Assembly (NCBI RefSeq): GCF_963422355.1
Contig: NC_085089.1
Span: 7,596,052 to 7,660,051 of the forward strand
Direction: 5' to 3'
DNA length: 64,000 bases
From: Corticium candelabrum
Lineage: Eukaryota; Porifera; Homoscleromorpha; Homosclerophorida; Plakinidae
Made by a program: the position numbers and the translations under genes. The number at the start of each line of letters is the position of its first letter. The first letter of the stretch is position 1. Positions 48,858 through 59,368 of this stretch are shown here, one piece after another. The notes under the pieces are model-generated. The model had not been told where the DNA came from. It did no database searches and saw only the letters and a program-made list of their open reading frames with translations.

Positions 48858-51800
48858 ATGATGAAGAAGGGAAAGAGCAAGGGAAAGGGAAAAGGCAAAG
48901 GGAAAAAGGGTGGGAAGAAAAAGAAAGAGTAAGTTTTCTATTAATGTGTAGATTTTGTCAATTTACGAGGGGCCCTCTTGCGGGTTTCACTTTGCTTCGT
49001 TCAGTAAGAAAGACAAGAAGCCGAAGAGTGCAAAGGAAGTGCAGTACCGGGAGGCTATAACCAACGCAAAGGTTTGGGAGGCACGTTTGGAATCAACAGA
49101 GAAATCTCGACTCGAATACAGGCGAGAGATGCTGCGATCGCGAAATGACCTTTTGCATGACTTCATAACGACAATTACACTTGCAGAGAGAATGTCCGGA
49201 GGCTTGTCCATGAGAACGATGATTTACAAAAGAAAATGGCACAGGTGTTGAGAAACACATGCAGACGCAGAAACACTTGCAATTTCTTACCCTGTAGCTG
49301 TTTAGAATGAGAAAGACACTGTTGAGGTGCTGTCATTTCTAAAGCGCGAGGACGTGGTTAAAGATGATCAGGTGTGCAGGATGGAGAGTATAGTTTACTT
49401 GATTGGGATGGTATATGGTTGAGCGTTTGTTGTTTGGGTTGTGGTAGATGTCCAAGTTGCAGCAGCAGCTGAAAGATTTTAGGCGCGAAGGTCGTGTTGC
49501 TATTGAAGCGACAGAGAGAAAGTTTGCAGTTCAGATTGAAGCAATGGATGCATCTCTTGTGCAAAAGGATGAAGAGGTATGCATAGATGGCTCTCTCTGT
49601 CTGTCTGTCTGTCTGTCTGTCTGTCAAAGAAGTATATTTTTATAAATCGGAACTATTGCTAAATCAAACTAAGCAACTCTTAAGTTAACTAAAAGTATAA
49701 TATGTGATACACTACAGTTGTCTGTTTGTCTGTCTGTCTGTCTGTCAATACATATATTTCTTAGGCAAGACATTATTACAGTCCTAGAATACGCTAAAAT
49801 CAGCAAGTTCTAAGACAACTTGGACTCTTAAGCCACGTTTACATGGGGTCCGCTAAATTGTGTTGTAGGCTCGGCCCTGTTTGTATTCACATGTCCATAA
49901 CCACCATCGACCTCTTAGCTAGATGCGCAGGGTGTGAAGTATGAGTCAATCGCATGAAACAATGGTGGGACGCAGAAGCATACTATATGGACCGACGAAG
50001 AGGTGACGGCACTCATGATGACAGCGTGCAAAACCAACTCAATGGCGTGACTAAAATTATTTGAAAAGCATGTGAGATGAGTTCACAATCGTCCACCATG
50101 ATTAACAGCATGCGCACGCTAGTCAATGATGGGCGGAGCTATATCATGACTGGGGCCTGACCTGGCATTCGAAAGTGAGCCATGCCCGTAGGACCGGGTC
50201 CCATAACATCGTGTAAACGAGGCTTTAGAGGTCACTAAGAGTCAACAGTTGACAATAAGCTAACAGAGTTAGTCTAGTCTGTCTGTTTGTGTGGCTGTCT
50301 GTTTGTCTATGGTGTGTCTGTCTCTGTGTTAGGATGAATAGATGGATTTATTGAAACATCTTAATGCAAATATGTAATCAATGGTTAGGTTGGGTGTTGT
50401 CATTTTTGTGCCTGACTCTTCTCTTTATTCACACAAATTAATAGTATCTTTTTTTGTTAGATTGAAGCTCTGCAGGTAGAATTGAAGCAGGTGAAACACT
50501 TTAGACAGAATCGTGCTCAGATGCAGAAACAAATGGAGGAGGTCAGCCACGATATTTGCCCAGCCCTATAATTCCCAATTCAAGTATTGCTTTGGTGCTT
50601 GTATAGTTGCAAAATACAATTGATGATTTGGAGTTGCAAAACAAGCAGTCAGTCATGCAGCTAGAACAACGTTATCTAGAGGAGAAAGTATATACAATCT
50701 CAATTGTACTGAATGTTTGGTCATTGGTTTATGCACTTGCTGTGTTAGGCAAGACTTCAGCAAGAAGCAAGTAGAAAGGTGGAAGAGCTAGCGGCACAGG
50801 CTCATGATGAAGCTGTTCGGTAATAGATTGTTAGTAGTTGCAATACATTTTTCTGATCTAGCTCACATGCTTAATTAACCTTTTGGCTGGATTGGAAATG
50901 ATGTTGACCACTTTCTTGTGCAAAAACCTTGTTTCTATACTATACCATACTATACCATACCATACCATACCGTACCATACCATACCATACCGTACCATAC
51001 CATACCATACCATACCATACCATACCATACCATACTATACCATACCATCCTATCCTATACCTATTGCAGGAATTTGGATGAGACAACAAAGTCTGTTTAC
51101 AAGGAGAATATTTCTCTAAGTGAGGCTATCACGTACCACACAACACAGAGTGAGCAACTACAAAGCAAGGTTGACACTTTGGCAAGCGAAATTGCATCAC
51201 TGAAGGATGAGAAGGAGCTCAATGGAATGCTAGTGCAAAAAAAAGTGGTTGAATCCAAAAAGCACAAACGACAGATCAAAGAGGTAAGTAATATTTAAAC
51301 ACAAGATGTAAGCATTTGTTTTGTAATTGTAGAATATTAGGTTGGTATTTGTTTTTATTAATAAAAGTTTTAAGAAGTTGGGTATTTATTGGACAGTTTG
51401 TTTATCACTATATCTGGAGAAAGCGGTGTTAGAGCTAAAAGGTGTGAAATTATACATACAAGACTTATATAATATGCTTCTAGACTGTATTATTGAATGG
51501 AGTAGCTGGATGTGTGTAAATGCTGGTGTCTTATGTACTGCTGTTATGTTCAGTATGCTGGTGTACTGTGCTGTATATTGAAAATTATACAGACTATTTG
51601 CATTTATTAAATGACATTAGGAAGCAGGAAAATTGCACTGTAAATTGTTGCATTGAAAGGAATAAGTATGAAGCCTGCAGTCAATGACGAAAGTATTGCC
51701 AGGTCAAATAGTTTAATTAAATTGCATCAACTAAATGTCAAAACTGAGACAATTATGGATTGTGTAGAATGATGCATGGAAGTCTGTTTGTATATGAAAG

Positions 51801-52957
51801 TAATATAGATACGTAGGTGTTCAGTTTTTACTGAAATATTGAAAATGTAGTTGTGTGCTGGAATTTAGCTTCGTGAAAAGGTGGAGACGTTGGAACAGAC
51901 ACTGACTCAAGTGGTGAGAGAATTTGAAGTGGAGAAGGAGATCTTAAGACGACAGACAGAAGCTGAGTTGAAGAATAGCAGAGACGAAATTAGTCGTCTT
52001 CAACGTCAACTTGAAATGAGAAACAAGGAAACGAATCACATTAAACTGCTAGCAAAAAACTTGCTTTTGCAGGTTAGCTTGTTTTTTGGATAATCACTAA
52101 TTAGGAAATCGTGAAGTTATAATTTCTTATGATGTCATTGTAGAGGTCAGATGTTGAGACATTTTTTCTTGATGCACTAGAGCATGTCAAAAAGGAAATA
52201 TCTATCAACAGGTAGGCTGCATTTCTAGACAAATGTGTCATGCATTGGACATGAGGGTGTCACTGAACAATTATTGAGTACTACAAGTTTATTAATTAAA
52301 TAAGACAGTTTGTTACTATCAGACTGCAGATCCAACAGCAGGGCGTTTTTGTCAGTGGTTTGCGGTTTTGTTTCAGAGCTGAATATCGCAAGCATGCATT
52401 AGTGGCTTATCAGAAGAGTGTTGCTGCAGCTCAGCGAGGAGAGCAAGAGTTGCCAAGAGTGCGAACATTTAGGTTGCAGTTATGATTAGATCTGTAATGG
52501 CAAAGAAGACATACTTTCACTTTGTTCTGTGTAGATTACTAGATCAAAGTACCAACAGTGTTTATAAAGACTTGGAACAAGCGGAAAGCTGGTAGATTGT
52601 GATAGGTTGTTTTTTGTTTGTTTTTTTAAAATTCTTGTTTGTTGTAGGAGTCATGTATCTAGTAAGGTAGATGTTGGTGATTTGACGTGGGAACAGAAGG
52701 AGCAACTTCTTCGATTTCTCTTTGCGAAGATGAATGGTCAAGGGAAACAAAAAAGGCAAGACATAGATGTTTAATTATACGTTTATCAACATTGGTTTTA
52801 ATACAGTGATTTGAAATCTAGAAAAGCTGAGCATTCTCAGCACAGTCTTGTGCCATTGACTAAAGATGAAGACAGATCTGAGTTAGTCATGTTTAATTCG
52901 TGCATCTTTCGGCAATTCCACTTTCCACTAACTTACCGTGCAGCTCAGTCCATCTGA
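48858..52957 (+). CDS. BBOF1: Basal body-orientation factor 1 (coiled-coil ciliary protein)
   Basis: Fifteen exons: 48858-48928, 49005-49121, 49187-49244, 49306-49371, 49448-49576, 50461-50541, 50607-50687, 50749-50819, 51070-51283, 51869-52072, 52144-52211, 52377-52472, 52535-52591, 52648-52755 and 52807-52957. They give 523 residues (human about 529). BBOF1 is a coiled-coil basal-body and axoneme protein of multiciliated cells and sperm. The N-terminus is Lys/Gly-rich as in the family. Then come NAKVWEARLESTEKSRLEYR, long heptad coiled coils, KENISLSEAITYHTTQ, LLAKNLLLQRSDVETFFLDAL, and the conserved VDVGDLTWEQKEQLLRFLFA and KMNG. Introns 2 (GCGAGA, at 49122) and 14 (GCAAGA, at 52756) appear to be GC-AG. 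The tail exon is the least certain, because a donor-like GTTAGT occurs inside it. Intron 5 carries a Harbinger-like element and (CTGT)n runs; intron 8 has an (ATACC)n tract. Confidence 0.93.
49590..49625. repeat. (CTGT)n tract in BBOF1 intron 5
   Basis: About nine CTGT units, just after the donor; a second short run lies at 49722-49745. Confidence 0.9.
49831..50224. mobile_element. PIF/Harbinger-type element, truncated, in BBOF1 intron 5
   Basis: A 394 bp element flanked by TTA on each side. Terminal inverted repeats start AGCC(A/T)CGTTTACA. The interior (about 49,985-50,055) encodes WTDEEVTALMMTACKTN before a stop, which resembles the SANT/Myb-like DNA-binding protein that Harbinger elements carry beside their transposase. 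No transposase is present. Confidence 0.7.
50937..51052. repeat. (ATACC)n pentanucleotide satellite in BBOF1 intron 8
   Basis: About 23 imperfect units of ATACC/ATACT. The Tyr-His-Thr-Ile-Pro open frames over it are artefacts that run into the true exon at 51070. Confidence 0.95.
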
Positions 52958-54738
52958 TTAGAAAAGTTCTGCTTAAATGTACCCTAGGAAATTCGGAGCA
53001 CTACCATGTATTTAGACCCGGATATGTCACACCTATCCATGCATGCATTCATGTAAACAGCTAGACAACAGTGCCGAGTCTGAGCGAGAAAGACTGAGCT
53101 TGCACAGCAGCGAGAGCACTTTATAGATCTCTCATAATGAAACGATTTGTATACCAACATGCAGCAGCAAGCAACAAGTCAATGCATGAGCAAGACACCT
53201 TCTATGAGGTTCCGGTGATCGCAGCTCGATTTGAGCATGCGCACCAGTCGCATTACAGAATGCTTGGGACTGAGCCCAGAACAATAGTAGCTGCCAGTAG
53301 AAAACGCACGAGTCGAGTGATTGGAAAGAAACGGTTGACTTCTGGATTTTACTGTATTGAAGTATGGATACGTGGCCAGCGGGTTGATTTTTCAAACATT
53401 GAATATTGATAAGTGGAAAAGTGCAACTACGGATAAGTGGAAACCATATATGAGTAAGTGAAACATCTGCTGTTGAACGTTGGACTAATGTACACCCACC
53501 CAATGATGCTATGATAATGGAAAGTGGAATGGCCGAAAGGTGCATGGATTATGTTTTTCTTTGTGTGGTTGTGATCATCTGTCCATTATAGATGCATGTA
53601 GGTGTTGAGGTTTAGGATTTGAACAGACTGCCAATAATAGTTGCTTCACACCTATTTGCAACAAAAAAATGTGACACAAAGATATTACAACAGATTGACT
53701 CAATGATCATGCATCTTGTTTCAGACATTTACGTTTTGTGTGTACTGTTATCTTCTCATGTAGCCAAATGCACTGTAAGCAGTGGCAATAAACCAGTGGT
53801 TTGCACTGGCCATAATTAACTGGCATTGAATTGGTTCTTGTTATGCACTTTATCGTAGTTGATGTATCTCAGCCATTTATTTGGTGCATGATATTCCTGA
53901 TAACAAGGACCATACAGAAGAACTTCAGTCTTGAAACCTATTCTGTTACTGGCTTGCCACATACTATATATACAGTGGAATAAATGCCTTCCGTAGATAT
54001 TACTGGTAAGCTACAACACTTGATACTAGCAACTTTACTAACAAGACTCAATTTTTCTGGCTTTTTGTGTATTACTATGTATGTATCACATCATAAATCA
54101 CATCAGAATTATATTGTTGCAGGCAACATGGTGAGAGCATCAAAGAAGAACAGACTTTTATTACTCAGCAAGGAGAAACCACTGCTGCATCAACTGTTGT
54201 GTCTTAGCTGCGTTTCAAAGTGATTTGGTGAAGATGGAGTAGCAAAATAGGACAAAGACATCACATTATATTTTGTACATTATATCTGCAGATACAACTT
54301 AATTGTGGTAGAGATGCTTATTGTTGTCTTTAAGAATCTCAATCAAACCACTTTCTCACTGTGAAGTTGCGCATGTTAGTCTACTGACTCAGTGAGTAAT
54401 CATTGTCCTGTATGGATCAGCAAAACGTCGGGCAGCTTTTACTGTACTCTCTGTCTGTTTGGAAGTTTGTATGAAAGTTCATTCTTTAAATTTTTCTTAT
54501 TTTCTTACCACAGAGGGTATTTTTACTTTGGAAAATGGTCTAACTTACTACATACGTGAGACCATATTTTTTCCTGATATTATTGTGTAGCGCGTATAGT
54601 TTGGTGGAACTCGAGGCTATTTATGTCAGTGCGCGAACTGGTCATGGGTTTCCGAGTCTGTTGGCAGAGACTCTGATGGTTGGTTCCAATTCTTATTTTT
54701 CCACTTTAATTAATAAGCAGTGCTCGTGCGTTTAGTTT
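52958..54738. other. Intergenic stretch, BBOF1 to glutaredoxin
   Basis: No gene recognised. Open frames at 53137-53409 (plus) and 53132-53545 (minus) overlap each other and match no family I know. Confidence 0.5.
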
Positions 54739-56136
54739 ATGTCAACAACAGGAAAGGCTGCTACTGTTGTGGTTGGGTCTCTTATCGGGTCATACGCTCT
54801 GTGGAAATGTCTCAGTAATCATCCAACTTCTAATCTCAAGTCAACTGAATCTACAGGCTCACATGAATATCTTCACAAGGTTTGTAATATTTTGGCAGGC
54901 TTTTGTTTCATGATATTTCATCTAGAAACGATGTGTGTTGACAAAAAATTACACTTTAACTTGATTAATTTTATCAAAATTATTCTATTATATTGTGATA
55001 CCATAGTTTCAGCTTTTGACTGAATACTAGAATTAACTAAGCAGCTCAGCAGATGATCTAAATAATAGAGGAAGCACAGACTGGTGTATTTTTTATACCT
55101 ACAATTCCAGATGTGTAGAAAGGTATCATTTATGATTTCTAGGTTAGTTGTTGTGATGTCATTTTTTAATCATGAAAATATCTCTAGCTAAAAAATTAGA
55201 CTGCTTTTTACATTTGATATATTATACACATAGTAATTGTTTGTTTTCTAGCTGGTAAGCAAGGACAAAGTTGTTGTCTTCATGAAAGGCGACCCTCTGA
55301 ATCCCAGGGTTTGTGCATATCTTTGTTTTTACTCATTATTTTAATCAATCTATAAATTAACAGGTGGATTTCAAGCTTAGATTAGATTTTTGATTGACAC
55401 ACTAGTTTATAGTCTTTGTTGTGTTGTTATGTAATACTGTGTGGTCAGACTCTGCTTACTGCTCATCTTATTACGCTGTACTCTTTTGTATACACATTTT
55501 GTCTGGATAGATATTGTAAGACATTTTCCTGGTCTTGTTCTTGGTGACTGGACAACGTTTTATTCTTATTCTAGATACATATTTAGTAAGCAATGTAATG
55601 TTTTCTATTGTACGTTTTCTAGTGTCGTTACAGCAAGCAATTGGTTGATATCTTGAAAGAGTACGGTATGCTATTTGTGACTTGTGTGCAGTTAATGGAT
55701 TACATAATAAGACTTTGTCATTTCTGATTTTCATAAGGTGTGAACAAATATGCTTCTTACGATGTACTGAAGGATCCAGCAATGAGGAGTGGTATCAAGA
55801 AGTACTCGTAAGCTCTATAGATAGCAGCCATTTGCTGTTTGTAATTTAGTTCAAGTGTGTTGCTGCATGACAGTGATTGGCCTACATTACCTCAACTTTT
55901 CTTCAAAGGGCAGTTTGTGGGTGGAGTCGACATTGTTACAGAAATGCATCACAATGGTAAAAGGGATTTCTAGATCTTTGTCTGAATTGTGTTTTAGTTT
56001 ATGTGTTGTAGGGCAGCTCGGTGAGGAGCTTAGGAAGGCAGGAATTCGATCGAAGTTGGCTGAGAAACAGGAATTGCAACAGCTGGGTATACGTACAGCT
56101 TTGTTGGAGAAACACAAATTTTACAGAAATAAGTAG
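54739..56136 (+). CDS. Monothiol glutaredoxin, GLRX5-like, with CRYS active site
   Basis: Six exons (54739-54879, 55252-55308, 55623-55665, 55738-55807, 55874-55956, 56012-56136) give 172 residues. Mitochondrial GLRX5 carries Fe-S clusters to target proteins. The core aligns throughout: [35 protein letters not shown], the cis-Pro loop [20 protein letters not shown] and MHHNGQL. The active site at residues 67-70 reads CRYS instead of the nearly invariant CGFS. It spans a clean phase 0 junction (AGG/TGT), so it does not arise from a misread splice. The first 47 residues contain a hydrophobic stretch ([19 protein letters not shown]) that could be a membrane anchor rather than a plain presequence, and the C-terminus is about 30 residues longer than usual. 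It may be a divergent paralogue rather than the GLRX5 orthologue. Confidence 0.88.
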
Positions 56137-56651
56137 ACTTGTATGTAGACTGTCATAAGGATGTACAAAACAAACCTTTGGGTAATCAATATCTGCAGTT
56201 GAATTTGGTAATGGTAGAAATTAGAGAATTCTGTTAATTTAGAGATTTACTGTTTGTAATTTTTCATATTTTTGCCGTCTGTCCATGCCAACTGCCAAAT
56301 TCTTATTCATACATCATGGCATACCTAACTCTTTCAGAGAACATTTGACCTACTGGGTGAATCAAGTTTTATAGCGAATTATATTATACTAGCTGTATAG
56401 GGTTGGTTATAATATTGATGATGAATATTGATGACACTTCTGTTCATTTCTTGCATGTCTAAGGTGTTATTGACCACATCATTGTCTTTGCGTGCTAAGA
56501 GGCGGGAGCTTATAACAAGTGATCAAGAGAGGTCTCACCTGAAGATCACTTGCAATTGCTCTTTGTGTGTGTGCGTGTGTAAAGACCTTGTCGTTTCAAA
56601 GACTTTACTTTGTTTGAAGAACATACCGTTCCAAGACTTTTGTTACTCAAG
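56137..56651. other. Spacer, glutaredoxin to first SELENOW
   Basis: No gene recognised in 515 bp; it should hold the SELENOW promoter. Confidence 0.5.
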
Positions 56652-57107
56652 ATGGTAGTAAACATATTTGTAACATACTGGTAAGCATTTAGTTGCTTGT
56701 AGATTTATTGAGTACAAATACATGTTTCTTATGTTTCTACAGAGAATGAGGGTACGAGCCGAAGGTCGGATGTTCTTGTGACTGGCAAGTTTCTGTGGTA
56801 TAGGTTAATTTTTGGTTGCCTGACTAGTTCTTAGAGCTGAAGGAGAAGCTCAATGAACGATTCGGCTCAGACGTAGACGTTCAAGGAAAAGAGACCGAAG
56901 AGGAGACTGGGTGGTTGGAAGTACAGGTTGTGGGTGGTAAACTGTTGCATTCTAAGAAGGTACGCAATTGTACAGTTATGAAACACTCAATATCTTTGTT
57001 AGAACTACTTCCTTTAGAATGGAGATGGCTTTATCGACACTGAAGAAAAGCTGCAGAAGATTTTTCAAGGTGTCGAGCAAGCTATGGGGAAAAAATCTCA
57101 AAGTTGA
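56652..57107 (+). CDS. SELENOW: Selenoprotein W, tandem copy 1, divergent redox motif
   Basis: Four exons (56652-56680, 56743-56764, 56828-56959, 57018-57107) give about 90 residues, with TGA read through as selenocysteine. The start is MVVNIFVTY and exons 3-4 encode TGWLEVQVVGGKLLHSKK and NGDGFIDTEEKL, matching the SelW family block by block. The Sec codon is TGA at 56747-56749, followed by GYEPK. Copy 2 joins TG to T, giving Cys-Gly-Ala-Sec. Here the only AG acceptor leaves TG+A, then GAA, then TGA, so the motif reads UGA-Glu-UGA, one residue shorter. A SECIS-like hairpin follows in the 3' UTR, and the rest of the frame is well kept. Either this is a real two-Sec variant, a non-canonical acceptor restores Cys-Arg-Glu-Sec (CAGAGAATGA), or the exon is decaying. 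Confidence 0.75.
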
Positions 57108-58629
57108 TCTAGCTAGCCAATAGTCAATATGAACTGAAAGATTCTTTCTGCAAGTAACTGTGTGCTCGTTTGTGATGGGTTCTACTCAAACCAGTGACAG
57201 TAGAGCCTTGATGTCATGAGCTTCAGCTGCATAGCAGATTGGTTTCTTATTTGCTAGAAAGGAAGTGTTTACTTTGACACGGTTAGCCAATAGATTATAA
57301 GATTCTCACAAGATTGTCAGTAGACTTCACATTATCAGGCCCTCACTTCTTTAGCTGCTTAGTGTTCACATCACCTAATGCAAAACGCCTAGCGTGATAA
57401 TTATTAGACACTCTCAACAGAGCACTTTGCCGCTATACCTACTCCTAGTCTCTCATAGTCAGACTCTCTCCAGCCATCAGACTTCCGGGCAAGATGCAGT
57501 TGATTTAACGTCATTTTGATTTATAAACTTAATGTATGGCTATGCACAAGTTGATGTGACTAACAAATTTAACCTAACTATAAACTAAGCTCTATCTACA
57601 TATCTATACCATGCAGTCCGGCCTGTTCAAACAGTGGCCGTTGTGTGACTGTTGTGACTTCTTTCTAGGTTGTAACTTTCAATATAGTATTACCTGGCCT
57701 TTTTGGTCTACACAGCAAGTTTTACTGTCTTCAACAACATAAATTATATTTCAATTTGTGCAACATGTACAGTAGTTTACATACTTCAAATCAATAGAGC
57801 GAATCAAAAGATGCCGGACAGGAACGTTCTAGTATTTATGAAGTCGATGGCGTATGATGCATATATAGTCGTGGATCTACGTCATACCATATCGGGTATA
57901 TGCAGGACAGCTAGAAACTTAATAGGGATTTAATTTGCTCGTGTAGAGCTTTCAACTAATAAGATCATATATATCGAGCTTTCAAGAACATATTAGAACA
58001 GTTGTCAGTAAAACTATGGTGCTACAACGCCAAGATGCTGCATGCACGTATGCAATTAGAAGTTTTAGATGTTCGTAGTTGGGATTTGCCTACTTGATTT
58101 GGGAGAGACGTTGGAAGGAAGTTGGGGTATTGTAAAATTCAATGTCTTATCTTTCAAAGAGCGCCTGTACTGAAGCACTAGAGTGCTAAACTCTACCTGT
58201 TATGCAGTAGGCGGAGCGAGTCTGTATCGTACGTCACGTGATCGGCCAGCGCTGCTATTTACTACAGTTTACACCCTAGCGTTTCACACCTTGTTGTAAA
58301 TCAAGCTAGAACTGCTCGTGCTGAAAACTGTAGTTGTGCCCGAGAACGTTTGAGTCTCTACGATGCAATTAGCGCGCGTGTCTAGCAACATCATGACGTC
58401 TAGGCATCTCAGATCTTACCAAGCGCGAGCTTATTTGTTCTTAAGTGTTGGATGTATTCCTGACCACTCCTGCAATGCACCTAGAATTTCCATCTTGTGT
58501 CGCGCTCTGCTCGACTTTTAGCTAACGTGCGCGAGTATGCGTCATTCTGACTCAGGTTTCGATAGCGCAACACGCGTGTTTGGATTACCCTCGATCTTTC
58601 GTACAAATTGCAGTGCTTTTGCTATAACT
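57108..58629. other. Spacer between the two SELENOW genes
   Basis: Starts with the 3' UTR and SECIS of copy 1; from about 57,230 to 58,600 no gene is recognised. Confidence 0.55.
57160..57225 (+). promoter_or_regulatory. SECIS-like element, SELENOW copy 1
   Basis: The stem GGTTCTACT (57178-57186) pairs with AGTAGAGCC (57199-57207), with one G-U. It is bordered by GTGATG on the 5' side and TTGATG on the 3' side, which gives the TGA/GAT quartet. The apical loop starts CAAACC and so has the AA pair. The layout is the same as at copy 2. Confidence 0.75.
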
Positions 58630-59094
58630 ATGGTTGTCAAGATAAAGATAACTTACTGGTAAGTGTTCTGATTGGTAATCTTGTCTGGAGGCCCTTTTCA
58701 GTCTAGCTGATTTGTTGTTTTCGATCGTTAGTGGCGCATGAGGCTACGCTTCAAAGGTGGGCATATCTGAGTATGACAGTTGACTATTTTTAGCTACGTC
58801 GTTTCTGTGTTTTGTAGTTTCAGAAGCTGAAGTCTGATCTCACCGATGAATTCGGTGATCAAATTGAAATCGAAGGAGAAGGCACCCCATCTGTAACTGG
58901 TTGGTTGGAAGTACAAGTTGTTGGCGGCAAACTGTTGCATTCTAAGAAGGTACGTATTCTCTATCTTTGCGCAGAGAAACCTTTTGCTACATACTTCCGT
59001 TGTCATGTAGAACGGTGACGGGTATGTCGATAGTGAGGAGAAGCTTAAGAAGATTGGGGATGGCATTCAGGCCGCTATAGATGCGGCGAAGTGA
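58630..59094 (+). CDS. SELENOW: Selenoprotein W, tandem copy 2
   Basis: Four exons (58630-58658, 58732-58756, 58818-58949, 59011-59094) give 89 residues; the human protein is 87. The first junction makes MVVKIKITYCGA-Sec-GYASK, with the Sec codon TGA at 58739-58741. Cys10 and Sec13 are at exactly the human positions of the CxxU redox motif. The rest (LKSDLTDEFGDQIEIEGEGT, TGWLEVQVVGGKLLHSKK, NGDGYVDSEEKL) follows the thioredoxin-like SelW fold. Exon structure is identical to copy 1, 2 kb upstream. SelW is a small cytosolic selenoprotein thought to act in glutathione-linked redox control. A SECIS-like hairpin starts about 50 bp after the stop. Confidence 0.95.
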
Positions 59095-59144
59095 CAGTTC
59101 GTTAGCAGCCAGTGACTGAAGTTGACGGGGTTTCTGTTGCGATT

Positions 59145-59215
59145 GTTGTGTGCTCTGTATGATGGGATCTGCTGAAATGGAGAAAGCAGATCCTTGATGT
59201 TTGTGAGCTGCACTT
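59145..59215 (+). promoter_or_regulatory. SECIS element, SELENOW copy 2
   Basis: A perfect 9 bp stem, GGATCTGCT (59165-59173) with AGCAGATCC (59185-59193). The 5' side ATGATG (59159-59164) and the 3' side TTGATG (59194-59199) form the non-Watson-Crick quartet. The 11-base apical loop GAAATGGAGAA contains the expected AA. This supports UGA recoding in the gene just upstream. Confidence 0.88.
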
Positions 59216-59368
59216 TCAAAGCAGAAAGTTTCGTATTTGTGAAGTCACTCGTTTTTTGTTGAACTAGTTTAGTGTACACTCGTTAGAACTGCTTAGCAAG
59301 TGTGAATTTTACTGTCAGTAGAAAGCGCCTCGACTTCCGTTCACGTGACCATATCTGTGTTGCATAGC

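Noticed and set aside
50918-51298. Open frame beginning with Tyr-His-Thr-Ile-Pro repeats before the BBOF1 exon at 51070
   Set aside because: The first part is an intronic (ATACC)n satellite; the real exon starts at the acceptor before 51070.
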